The notes beneath the pieces are model-generated. The model worked only from the letters and a program-made list of their open reading frames with translations, ran no database searches and had not been told where the DNA came from. From Tuctoria greenei (Eukaryota > Streptophyta > Magnoliopsida > Poales > Poaceae), in NCBI GenBank assembly GCA_036927565.1, contig JAYESD010000005.1, positions 10,136,565 to 10,200,564 of the forward strand: a DNA stretch of 64,000 nt, read 5' to 3'. This document shows positions 20,816 through 30,445 of the stretch, one piece after another; the first letter of the stretch is position 1; the number at the start of each line of letters is the position of its first letter. Made by a program: the position numbers and the translations under genes.

Positions 20816-22710
20816 GGAGAGGAACGGTGTCCTCGGGTCCTTAGTACGTTTGCACTATCTCGGAGTCATCGATGGGGTGCCTGCTACTTTGTGGGAGGAC
20901 TACGCACGTGCCCCTTACCAGGAGCACGAGAACGTTCAGAAGGCCGTATGAGCCGATTTTATGGTAAGTATGTTAAATATAGTTTCTATCTTTTATCTCT
21001 TAAACTCTTTTAATGAGAATTTCTTCAATATATTCTTAATCACAAGAAAGGTATATTTTAGAGGACCCGGATGACCCTCTCATGTTTGAGCATGCGAGGA
21101 AAGTGTTTCACGTCAACGCTGTGAAGGCGGTTCAACAAGCTTTGTTGAACGCTTGTATTCAAGTTATCAATGAGCACTTGAAGGCAAACCAGCACGACGT
21201 GCGACACTTCCAGCAAGAGAGCGAGAGGCACCTAGCAGAGGAGGAGTACGCACAGGTACATGGGGTAGAGTAAATATTTTTTTATAATAATTTCCTCAAT
21301 GGTATTTTTAACGACCTACAACTATGTGTCGGGCTACGTGAGCTGATTGCAAGGTCGGTCCGATGCATATCAGGCCCTTTGTTGGTACTTGGCTAGCATT
21401 GAGTTTAAGGCTAAGTCCCAGAGGGCTCAAGGGTGCAGATGGGTCGAGGGGAAGCACAACCATGGCCAATATAACCACTTGCATTTAGCTAAACGCATGG
21501 TAAGTGTATCTAACTTATGTTTATATATTCATAATATACTGTTCGTACTAAAACATATTGACAGGAGCGCGAGACGGGGGTGCCGTCGACCCCTTGTTGA
21601 GGTCTGGAAGAGAGGTCACAGGGACCCTTCTCAGCCTCAAGGGTGAAGTCAGGCCATAACCGAGCGGTTGTTAAGTTCAGAAATCATTCATATTAAATAT
21701 AACTATATAGATTGTTGAACTTACAAGGTTTTCTTGTTTTTCAGGCTAGGTACAGGGAGGGGCTAGGAGGATACACAATGCAGGTTTCAATTGGGAACAT
21801 GAACCAATCGATTCTCAAGCTGCGTATGTAAGCGGAGGTGGAAAAGCCCACGGATGGTGAGTTCCTAAGTCGTTTTATTGTTTTCAATTCAAAATATTCA
21901 AGATATTACAATTCCATATTACTGATTCTTTTTTTATAGGCTCACCATATTCGATGGAGTTGTCGACTCGAGGGCGGCGAGACCTGCGAGAGGCAGCTTC
22001 ACGCAGGCTTCATCGACAGGCCTGAGTCGTCATGTCTCGCACGTGGAGACTCTCACCCGTCAAGTCCAAGAGAACTGCGAGCAGTACCAGGCGGACATGG
22101 AGGCACAGAGGGCGGTGATGGAGGCCACCATCTCCTACCAGCGAGCTTGCATGGAGCAGATGCGACGGGCGATGGAGATGCAGAGGCAGGCAATGACGAT
22201 AAGTTAAAGTAATTTAAATTCATCGCTTTCTTAATAATATGTAATAACCTGTAACGTTTGCAATGACAGAGTTTCTTTCAAGGCCATGCAATCGAGGGGT
22301 TGGACCTCGAGCTACCTCCACTGCCACTGCCAATTCCACCGCCAGAAATGCAGGTACCGCCGCCGGTACACACTTCTCTTTGTTTTCAGGTAATAAAAAA
22401 CATTCTTACTTAGTCTTAACTCTTCAAATATAGGCAAATCTAATTCAACTTAGCTATTGTAGTCTTACTTAGTCCTAAATAATCAAACGTAGCAAATCTA
22501 ACTCAAATTATATAAAGTAAGTTCAATATGATCAATTCTAGCTTGTTTAATCAATTCTAGTCAAAAACGAAGTTCTAAACTAATCAATATGTCAAACAAC
22601 TTCTATGTATTGAAGGGATCAGCGACAGAGGCTCAAACTCCATCGCCGTCTATACCTGCGCCTGGACTGACACGCGGCGAGGACGTTGGCGGCTCGGGAG
22701 GTAGCTAGAA
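20815..22710 (+). pseudogene. CACTA-1 TnpA-like protein gene, multi-exon, degraded
   Basis: The second gene expected in CACTA elements, encoding a subterminal-repeat-binding protein. Recognisable peptides in order: PATLWEDYARAPYQEHENVQ (about 20880), EDPDDPLMFEHARKVFHVNA (21060-21120), QRAQGCRWVEGKHNHGQYNH (21420-21480), VEVWKRGHRDPSQPQG (21600-21645), then a coiled-coil-like Gln/Glu/Met-rich segment (22020-22200: QENCEQYQADMEAQRAVMEA) and a Pro-rich tail (22310-22380, 22640-22700). Intron-like AT-rich gaps separate them. A stop (TGA for Trp) at about 20948 and other breaks indicate decay. The family call rests on the peptide order and position. Confidence 0.7.
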
Positions 22711-22919
22711 TTGATGGATGGAGATGCATTTGTCTTTGTTTTGTGTTTGTGTTTGTGTTGTGATGGATGAACTTTGTGTTTCTATTATGGATCGAGATGT
22801 TTGTTATATATTGTCTTTCTGTTATTGTGTCTGCTGTTATTGTTGTTCTGGCCATCAAGTCGGGCAAAATGTTCTATTTTGTAAAAAATAAAAAACTTTA
22901 TTTGTAATGAATTTTATAC

Positions 22920-23185
22920 AGTACCGTCGCAAATAAGACTTCTGGCTGTTGTGACAAGCCGTCGCAATAGGGTATTAATTGCGACAGTCAATGCTAGCCG
23001 TCGCAAATTATTGGGCCCGATCCATCCACCGGGTCCGAGTTCTTGTTTGTGACGGCCATTGCAAATAAGCTTATTTGCGACGGTGGCCGTCGCAAATAAG
23101 CTAAATTGCGACAAAACTCGAGCGACGGTCGGAAGTCATCGCAAATAGCTTATTTGCGACGGCCCTGAGCGTCGCAAATCATCGA
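22920..23185. repeat. Right subterminal repeats of CACTA-1
   Basis: Copies of CCGTCGCAAAT and TTTGCGACGG in both orientations, mirroring 17250-17500 and ending at the TTCCTGTAATG terminus. Confidence 0.85.
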
Positions 23186-23232
23186 GATTCCTGTAATGTA
23201 TATTAACAGCTGAGTTCTGTCAACGTCGATGG

Positions 23233-23233
<1 letters not shown>

Positions 23234-23302
<69 letters not shown>
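23234..23302. repeat. (TA)n microsatellite
   Basis: About 69 bp of uninterrupted TA dinucleotide beside the CACTA-1 insertion site. It is likely to vary in length between individuals and is prone to assembly error. Confidence 0.95.
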
Positions 23303-23306
<4 letters not shown>

Positions 23307-23379
23307 CAGATGCAGATCTTGTCGTCTTCTTGTCTCGATCGACAGAGCAGGGAACAAAACCAAACAGGTTGCCACTGCT

Positions 23380-25559
23380 ATGGCAAAGTCTGATCGTGAC
23401 TTCAACGGCAATCCACTTCCATTGTATTATGCTGTGATGCAATTTCTTGAGATCATTGATAATGATTATGAAGATTATGAAATAGACCATATCACACATG
23501 AGGGGATCGCGACTCTGGGGTAGACTGTCAACCAATTAATCCTTTGGTACCGACGCGATATCGTGTTGGACGATGAGCTGATTTCTAGCTTTGTCGCATC
23601 TCAAAATACCGCAACCCCGTCTTCTAAGGTGAAAGTTTAGGAAGATCCACTCCCAGAGCAGGAAGATCCACTCCTCCTATATCTCAGCAAAGATGATAGT
23701 AACCTTGCTAGTAAAGATAACCAAGAGCAACAAGTTAGACAACAGCTTCAAGCAGTATCAGAGCAAGTTGTTGCTAGTAAAGAGCAACCAGTTGAGCAAC
23801 AGTTTAAAGTAGTACTAGAGCCAGCTGCTAGGAGTAAAGAGAAATCGGTTGAACAACAGGTTCAATAACAAGCTAGTGTCCAACTTCCGACGACTACTCC
23901 TCGGTCATCAGTGCCTATCAAAGTTAGCTCATATGAAATTAAGAAATATTATTTGGAAAATATGAAGGAAAATATTAGAAAATCAAGTGCATCTCGTTCT
24001 TCTCATGAGCCAGCATTAGAAGATGTCGAGGAGTGGGACGAAGATAGTGTCATGTATAATCAGCAGATGGCTTTAGTTAAACTAGGAATTCCAATATACA
24101 AGCTTGAGGATGTTCCTCCTAAATTTGAGAATGGGAAGTCGTTCATGACATCCGTACAACTTAGCAAACAACCTGCCCCGCTCAAAAGAATGCACGAGTG
24201 GTACATCACTGCCAGCACAAAATATGATCTTTCTTGCGTCACATTTTGTGTTCCAAAAGATGCATTCTGGAGCACTAGAGTAGATAAACGAGTCATTTCA
24301 TTTGAGAAGCTATATACCCTTCTCCATCAGGGCATGCTCGAAATCAACCTGCTACTCGTTTGGTGCTTGTAAGTACCTCTAATATTTTACATTTGCTTTT
24401 CCTACTATATGTATACACATTTCATGAGATTATAACAATTCTGGACTTCTTCAATAGGATGCAATACATGGATAATGAAAAGATGAAACGCAAGATAGGT
24501 ATCCTTGACCCAATACGGATTGCAAAGACGCTATTCGACGTCAAGGCGGATCATAACTCAGTATAGTTCAAGCACATGAAAAAAAGAATTTGAAAAATCA
24601 ATCGCAAAACTTAAGAAAGATAGAAGGACAGAAGTTGCAGCTTACATAGGACATGCAATGTTTAATTTTGTCAGAGATGGCAAAGACCTCGTAAAGGCTC
24701 CATACCACTTCGAGTAAGTTCGACACATGACACTAAAATAGCAATTATTGCTAATTGTTAACTTAACACATGTGTTTGTATGTGTGCAGTAACCACTACA
24801 TATATAATGATCTTTATCAAGCCAACGCAGGGTTTGACAACAGTCTTTGACTCAGTCGATTACCCACCAGATCGTTACAAAGATTTTCTTTCCATTTTGA
24901 AACTGTACGTTTATTTGATATTTTTAATTTACACACATTTAGAATGTATTGACAAGTTTTATATGACATTTCTTGTATTACAGTGCTTGGCGGTTTTACG
25001 CGGAATGGCTTGACAGTTAGAGACCTCCTAATAAGAATTCATTTGACATTAAAACATATTATGCTTGTTCGAAGCAGCCTGCTGTGAGTGTCTTGTGCGG
25101 GTATTATGTATGCGAGCATCTTCGCACCGCCAGCGAATATAGAGTGAATCGTGAGGGTGTAGGTTATCCTTAATATCGATATCTTATTTTCTTACTTTTG
25201 AGTTTCATTATTTTTAGATTTTGATTCCAACTTCAAAATTTAATTGCACATAGTACAACTGCTCCAAAAATACCAAATGAAATCATGTATACTCTCAATT
25301 TGATCTATACTTTGAGATTATTCAAACCAACACATTTTAAACCTTGTTACGTGTTTCATTGCCGCACACAAAGAATGTGAACGAAGAATGGCCGGTTTGT
25401 AGAAGTATTCCTGGTGGAGGAGCCGACAAGATTGCTTCTGAACTGTGTCAATTCGTGCGTCATGAAATTTTGCACAAAAGAGGGGAGTTCTTTGATGAGC
25501 ATGGTGCAATAGCTGATGTGCTAGAACTTTGCGACTATGTCAATAGAAACAGTTTTTAG
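23380..25559 (+). pseudogene. CACTA-associated C48 (Ulp1-like) peptidase gene, decayed
   Basis: A plant-transposon C48 cysteine peptidase gene of the kind carried by CACTA and MULE families, related to SUMO proteases. A candidate start at 23380 (MAKSDRDFNGNPLPLYYAVM) is followed by a stop at about 23521, then a Gln/Glu repeat region (23740-23870), a long open block at 23911-24372 (SSYEIKKYYLENMKENIRKS, KLEDVPPKFENGKSFMTSVQ, FEKLYTLLHQGMLEINLLLVWC), an exon with LDPIRIAKTLFDVKADHN (24480-24560), the catalytic block HYIYMIFIKPTQGLTTVFDS (24785-24860, His and Asp expected here), and CGYYVCEHLRTASEYR (25100-25145, nucleophile Cys region). The end is CQFVRHEILHKRGEFFDEHG (25450-25505). Stops, and a shift at an A7 run near 24580, make it inactive. 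Confidence 0.75.
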
Positions 25560-25744
25560 TAAAACTTGTAAACTATGAGATGACTTGTATGTGTAACTTA
25601 TATATATGTATATTGTTTTAGTGAAATTGGCTTCTGTGGGGTGACTTCTGTGATTATATTGTTTACTTCTGTGATGATATTGTTGACTTCTGTGCTTATA
25701 TTGAATTGATCTAGAAATTAGAAATAACAGCAGGTAGTACTGCA

Positions 25745-26153
25745 TAGGTTATACCTTATCACAAGCGGTTATTTACCTACGGCTAGACCTGCCTGTGAAA
25801 TATCATTATCACAGACGACTAGATATAGGTAAAGAACCGTCTGTGATAACCTAATTATCATAGGCGGTTATTGTTATGGTACAAACCGGCTGTGATAAAC
25901 TGTCTCCACATGCGGCTTGTCATAGGTAAAGATTCGTCTGTGATAACACAATTATCACAGACGGTTATATATGTTGCACGACCCGCATGTGATAATAGGT
26001 CTTCACAGGCGGTTAGCTTAAGTAAAGAACCGCGGTTTCACTTCTCCGCCTGTGAAATTGCAGATTATCACAGACTCTTCGTTTCAGACAGTTTTAGAAA
26101 CCGGTGTGATAATACGTTTGGAGCCGCCTGCGATGAGGCTTATTGTAGTAATG
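25745..26153 (+). repeat. Right subterminal repeats and terminus of the C48-bearing CACTA-2 element
   Basis: Alternating copies of TTATCACAGGCGGTT and AACCGTCTGTGATAA recur every 30-45 bp from 25745. The set ends CTTATTGTAGTAATG (26139-26153), the inverse of a CAYTACTACAATAAG terminus. The left terminus is not visible: the sequence left of 23380 is the (TA)n run and the CACTA-1 insertion, so the left end may be deleted or lie elsewhere. Confidence 0.7.
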
Positions 26154-27361
26154 AGACTACGCTAGCTCATGGCGATCGATCGAGCTCGCTTGTGATAATC
26201 GTGCGATGAACTATAGGAGAACTGGAGATTAAGGGACGACTATTTCGAGAATGCCCTATGTCTGCATGCGTGCCGCGAAGCATTCGCATGCATGATGAAT
26301 TGTATCTCTGCGGAATGTTATTGAGGCTTTGCCGCATTGTAGGTGTGAAGAGAACGTTGCCCGTTTTCATGTCTAACTTTAAATTTGTATTACGGTTCTT
26401 CGTTAGAGTTTCCCTCCAGTTACTTGCATTGATCGAGTAGTCCAGACAGCAGAACAACAGCTAGCTAGCAGGTACGACCAAAACAAAATCAACGGTCGCA
26501 AGAGAATAGTAATTAAGTCATAATTGCACTCCCAAGACCGGAACAAAGACATATCGAGCCTCTGTTGCTGGTTAAGCTAGCTTGATTTAGTCCAGTCCAT
26601 GAACGTTCTTCCTAAACGGTTGGAATTCGTCTCCATTCCGGAAAGGAAACTTGCTTCGTGCTACGGCGTTTCTGAACCCGACGAGATTGAACGAAGCATC
26701 CGGCCACTTTCCGGCGTAGAATTCCTAACCGCATGTACCACGAGGCGTACATGGTACTAATCCATGTACGTAGACCGTACCACGAGGCGGCGACTCCATC
26801 CAGCTTCTTGCGCCGCCGTACGCGCGTCTACGCCCTGCATGCGCGGCTGCAGTGGAATTCCTCGACGTTGATGCGTATGTAGTCGCATACGTCCTTCTAC
26901 ACCGGCGACATGGCGACACCAACCGGCTGCCGCCCCGTTGCCGTGGACCGCGCCTGGCGGTCGCAGCCTGATCAGCGCCCAGGCCAATCACGTGAGGTCG
27001 CGTGCGTCTCCGCTCCGCCGGGTGCAGTAAGCAAGAGCGGCAGCATGCTGCAGCTGGCAAGTGGCCCTGCCAAAAATGGGTCGCTGATAGCACAAGTTTT
27101 TAACTGCAATCGGGCCATCAGGTCCACGTAGAAATGCGCATGCTTTACCGCTCGTGCGCGTCCTTGACTGGATCGTCGTCATCCATGCGAGCGACGCGAC
27201 AGGTTCATCGTCCCGGCAGCGCGTGCGTGCTCGCTCTGCCGTTTGATCAGTTCAGATTCAGACCTTTGACTCGCACGAACGCACGGCTTCCGTCTCCCGG
27301 AGAGATGCGACCTTATCGAACCCGTCACCCCGGGTTATTGTTTGTGAGAACCCTGCAGCAG
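26154..27361. other. Intergenic stretch upstream of the patatin-like gene
   Basis: I see no gene in this stretch. 26725-27360 is GC-rich with short overlapping open frames on both strands that show no domain. A short dyad, GTACCACGAGGCGTACATGGTAC, lies near 26736-26758, with a partial repeat GTACCACGAGGCG at 26787. It is the likely upstream regulatory region of the gene at 27557. Confidence 0.5.
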
Positions 27362-27369
27362 TATTAATA
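27362..27369 (+). promoter_or_regulatory. Possible TATA box of the patatin-like gene
   Basis: TATTAATA lies about 190 bp before the ATG, in an otherwise GC-rich region. That would leave a 5' leader of roughly 160 bp. It is a weak match and is offered only because no better candidate is nearby. Confidence 0.4.
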
Positions 27370-27556
27370 CGTGAGCATGCGCATCGACCTAACCACACAT
27401 CACGAAGCGCAACATACTACGATCCTTTGTGTTACAAAAACAACGAGAGGAGGATCTCCCGAGTCTTTGTCAGCAGCACTAGAGGCTCGAGTCGACTAGG
27501 TTGTTAGCTTAGTTGGGGGGTTTTCACTGGTGAGATTGAGGTTGCGGCCAGCGGCC

Positions 27557-29285
27557 ATGTCGTCCATTCACGTTCCGGAGATCATCGCTAACGGGTCCGG
27601 CGCCGGGCTGACCCTGAACCCGGCGCAGCGGGCGCTCACCCGAAACGGGTCGTCGTTGAGCACGCCCAAGTCGCCGCCGCCGGCCTACGGGAACATCGTC
27701 ACCGTGCTGAGCATCGACGGCGGCGGCGTGCGCGGGATCATCCCCGGCACCATCCTCGCGTTCCTCGAGGAGAACCTGCAGAAGTTGGACGGCCCGGACG
27801 TGAGGATCGCGGACTACTTCGACGTGATCGCCGGGACGAGCACTGGTGGGTTGGTGACCGCCATGCTCACGGCGCCCAACCCCAAAGAGAAGGACCGCCC
27901 GCTCTTCGCCGCCAAGGACATCACTAACTTCTACCTCGAGCACAGTCCCGGGATCTTCCCGTCTGTCAGGTTAGGATTAATCTCTATGAAGCTTTGTAGT
28001 CGAGGGAACAACGTAACATGTGTTGGCATCAACTCAAAACATTAACATATATGTTGTGTTGTGCAGCAACGGACCTCTGGGGTTGATGAAGAGCTTGGCG
28101 GGGCCGAAGTACAACGGCAAGTACCTCCACTCCATTGTTAGGAAGCTCCTCGGCGAGACACGGATCAGCCAAGCACTTCAGAACATTGTCATCCCAACGT
28201 TCGACATCAAGCTCCTCCAGCCCACCGTCTTCTCTAGATACGACGTACGTACGCCCTCATCTTCATCTATCCCCACCTACTTATCGATCAAGCCCTATGT
28301 CAATTGCATACTTCTTCCGTTTCAAAAATACATCGTCCGGACTATCAAATTTGTCGTCCTGTGACGTGAATGTGGTCCCACGTGACGTGCAGGCCACGAT
28401 CGACGTCTCCAAGGACGCTCTTATGTCAGACGTGTGCATCAGCACGTCTGCCGCGCCGACGTACCTCCCAGGCCACCAGTTCCAGACCAAGGACAAGGAC
28501 GGCAACACTCGTGCCTTCAATCTCATCGATGGAGGTGTCGCCGCCAACAATCCGGTGAGTGAATCGCTGTTGCGTCAACAAGATTCTTTCACATACGCCA
28601 CACCCAATATAACATGAAATCAATCTACTCATTCAGATAAAAAAAATACACGACGAGATAGCCAGTACAGAGTAATTCATGAATGAATTTTTCTATCGAT
28701 GCTAAATTGCTAATAGGCTACGCGCCCCCCTATTTACAGACACTGCTGGCGATGACACACGTGAGCCAGCAGATCCTCCTAGGGAACAAGGACTTCTTCC
28801 CGATAAAGCCAGCTGACTACGGTAAATTCCTGGTCCTGTCGCTGGGCACCGGCACGGCCAAGATCGAGGAGAAGTACGACGCCAAGCAGTCCGGCAAGTG
28901 GGGCGTCCTGGGCTGGCTCTACAACAACGGCAACACGCCCCTGATCGACAGCTTCAGCCACGCCAGCTCCGATCTCGTCGACATCCACATCTCTGTGCTC
29001 TTCCAGGCGCTGCACAGTGATAAGGGGTACCTCCGGATCCAGGACGATGAGCTCACGGGCGACACGGCGTCCGTCGACGTTTCCACCAAGGACAACCTGA
29101 ATCGGCTCGTCGAAGCCGGCAAGGGGCTGCTCAAGAAGCCGGTGTGCAAGGTGAACCTCGAGACCGGCAAGAACGAGCCGGATCTAAGCCGGGGCACCAA
29201 CGAGGAGGAGCTCGTCCGTTTTGCCAAGATGCTGTCGCAGGAGCGTTGGGCGAGGCTTCATAAGAAAGCCGTCGCCGAGCAATAG
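27557..29285 (+). CDS. Patatin-like phospholipase A (intact, four exons)
   Basis: A lipid acyl hydrolase that cleaves fatty acids from phospho- or galactolipids, usually cytosolic or membrane-associated and stress- or wound-linked in plants. Exons 27557-27969, 28067-28244, 28393-28554 and 28740-29285 join in frame to 432 residues, with GT-AG introns of 97, 148 and 185 bp. The oxyanion loop DGGGVRG is at residues 54-60, the nucleophile elbow GTSTG at 93-97 (Ser95) and the catalytic Asp in DGG at 243-245, so the Ser-Asp dyad is complete. TSAAPTYLP and LSLGTGTAK are further family blocks. The first 45 residues are a Ser/Pro-rich extension with no signal peptide or membrane segment. The ATG at 27557 is the first in frame; upstream there is only a GTG. 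No stop or shift was found. Length fits plant patatin-like proteins (about 400-440). The exact subgroup is unknown. Confidence 0.93.
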
Positions 29286-29513
29286 TAATTAAACAAGCAT
29301 GGGCCATAATACCTATGCGTGTGCGCTCGTAATGGTATGGTATATGTGTATTCATAGGGAAGTACTCGTGTGTCGTGTCTGTATCTGCATCGTGTTTCAA
29401 AAAAATGTGTGAGTAGTCTTTGAGCTGGAATTTATTTCTTGAAGGTTGAGAATACATAGTGCTCTAATTCGCAACTAATTCATGCTTTCAATTATCCTAA
29501 GGCTGCACATTTA

Positions 29514-29849
29514 GGCTATGTTTGGGAATACGATATTTTTGGAGTTTTAGAGCAATACCGTGGTATTTGAGATAACTATAGTATTTTTTACAGATTGGTG
29601 TTGACAAACAACTACAGTTTTGTCTATACTATGGTATTTTTGGATTAAAAAAACTTTGGTTCGAACCGAAGTTTTTTTCTGTTTGCTTGCCCTTGATGCT
29701 TGTTACTTTACTCGCAAACGGTGCTATGTATTGTAAAATCTTAGTATTACAAAACTATGATATTAAAATACTTTAGTATTGTCATGTCATTTTTAAAACC
29801 GTGGTTTCCAAAACTTTAGTATTGAAATACTGTGTTCCCAAACATAGCC
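29514..29849. mobile_element. Tourist-like MITE (PIF/Harbinger), TSD TTA
   Basis: A 336-bp element with inverted termini GGCTATGTTTGGGAATAC and GTGTTCCCAAACATAGCC, flanked by TTA at 29511-29513 and 29850-29852. The interior is AT-rich and partly self-complementary (AACTTTGGTTCGAACCGAAGTTT at about 29653-29675). It begins 228 bp after the patatin stop codon, so it could fall within or just beyond that gene's 3' end. Confidence 0.88.
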
Positions 29850-29852
29850 TTA

Positions 29853-30391
29853 CATCTTACCGAACGTCCACAAATTTAGAAAAATTCATACACTTGAAAA
29901 CTATAAACTCATTAAAAAAAACAAAACACTCGATCTCTAGCCAACTGGCAGTGTTGCATATCCTAACAAGGTACGGTCCACGGATTTTCGGTCAACGGTC
30001 ATGATACTATTTTAAGAGAGCTATCGTACTTGTTAACACGTTCACACGACATCTGTTCTATCACGCTATGCAGACATTGATATCCTAATGCCCTCATAAA
30101 AGAAAGATATTGATATCCTAATGAAAGTTGACATCCTGATCTGGAAAGCTACTCATGCATTATCCATTATAAAATTGAAGTGTTATATATTCAAAATCTG
30201 ACAAAGAATGGAGACAAACATGTCGTTGTCTCCACTTAAGGAAAAAGTGGAAGATAACTCAATAAGGATGTTCTACGACTATGACCTTGAGGAGGAGTAG
30301 AAAGGTTGAGCAATGCTATAAATATGCAATTTTAATTAGGCATAGCCTATAGACGCTGTATATCTTTCTCTTGTTTCATTTTCTTGAAGAG
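29853..30391. other. AT-rich intergenic stretch, nothing recognised
   Basis: No gene, repeat family or RNA is recognised, apart from a short repeated phrase TTGATATCCTAATG at about 30078 and 30110. Confidence 0.5.
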
Positions 30392-30445
30392 ATACTCCCT
30401 ACATTTGAAAATAAATTGAGATAGTTAGTTCAAAATTGAACTAAT
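30392..30445. repeat. Stowaway-like start abutting the LINE
   Basis: TACTCCCTACATTTGAAAATAAATTGAGATAG resembles a Stowaway MITE 5' end and is cut where LINE coding sequence begins. The LINE may have inserted into a MITE, but the other half was not found beyond the LINE 3' end. Confidence 0.45.

Larger units (their letters stand above)
17232..23198 (+). mobile_element. CACTA (En/Spm-like) element, TSD TAT
   Basis: The left terminus CACTACAGGAA (17232) and right terminus TTCCTGTAATG (ending 23198) are inverse repeats with one mismatch, flanked by TAT at 17229-17231 and 23199-23201. Both ends carry dense subterminal copies of TTTGCGACGG and its complement. Inside are a TNP2-like pseudogene and a TnpA-like pseudogene on the plus strand, plus a nested solo LTR. 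Length without the nested LTR and its extra 5-bp duplication is about 5.1 kb. Stops and an apparent internal deletion make it non-autonomous. Confidence 0.9.

Noticed and set aside
26725..27093. GC-rich overlapping ORFs upstream of the patatin-like gene
   Set aside because: Frames on both strands overlap without motifs, as expected for GC-rich promoter DNA.
27530..27556. An earlier start for the patatin-like protein
   Set aside because: The upstream codon is GTG; the first ATG in frame is at 27557.
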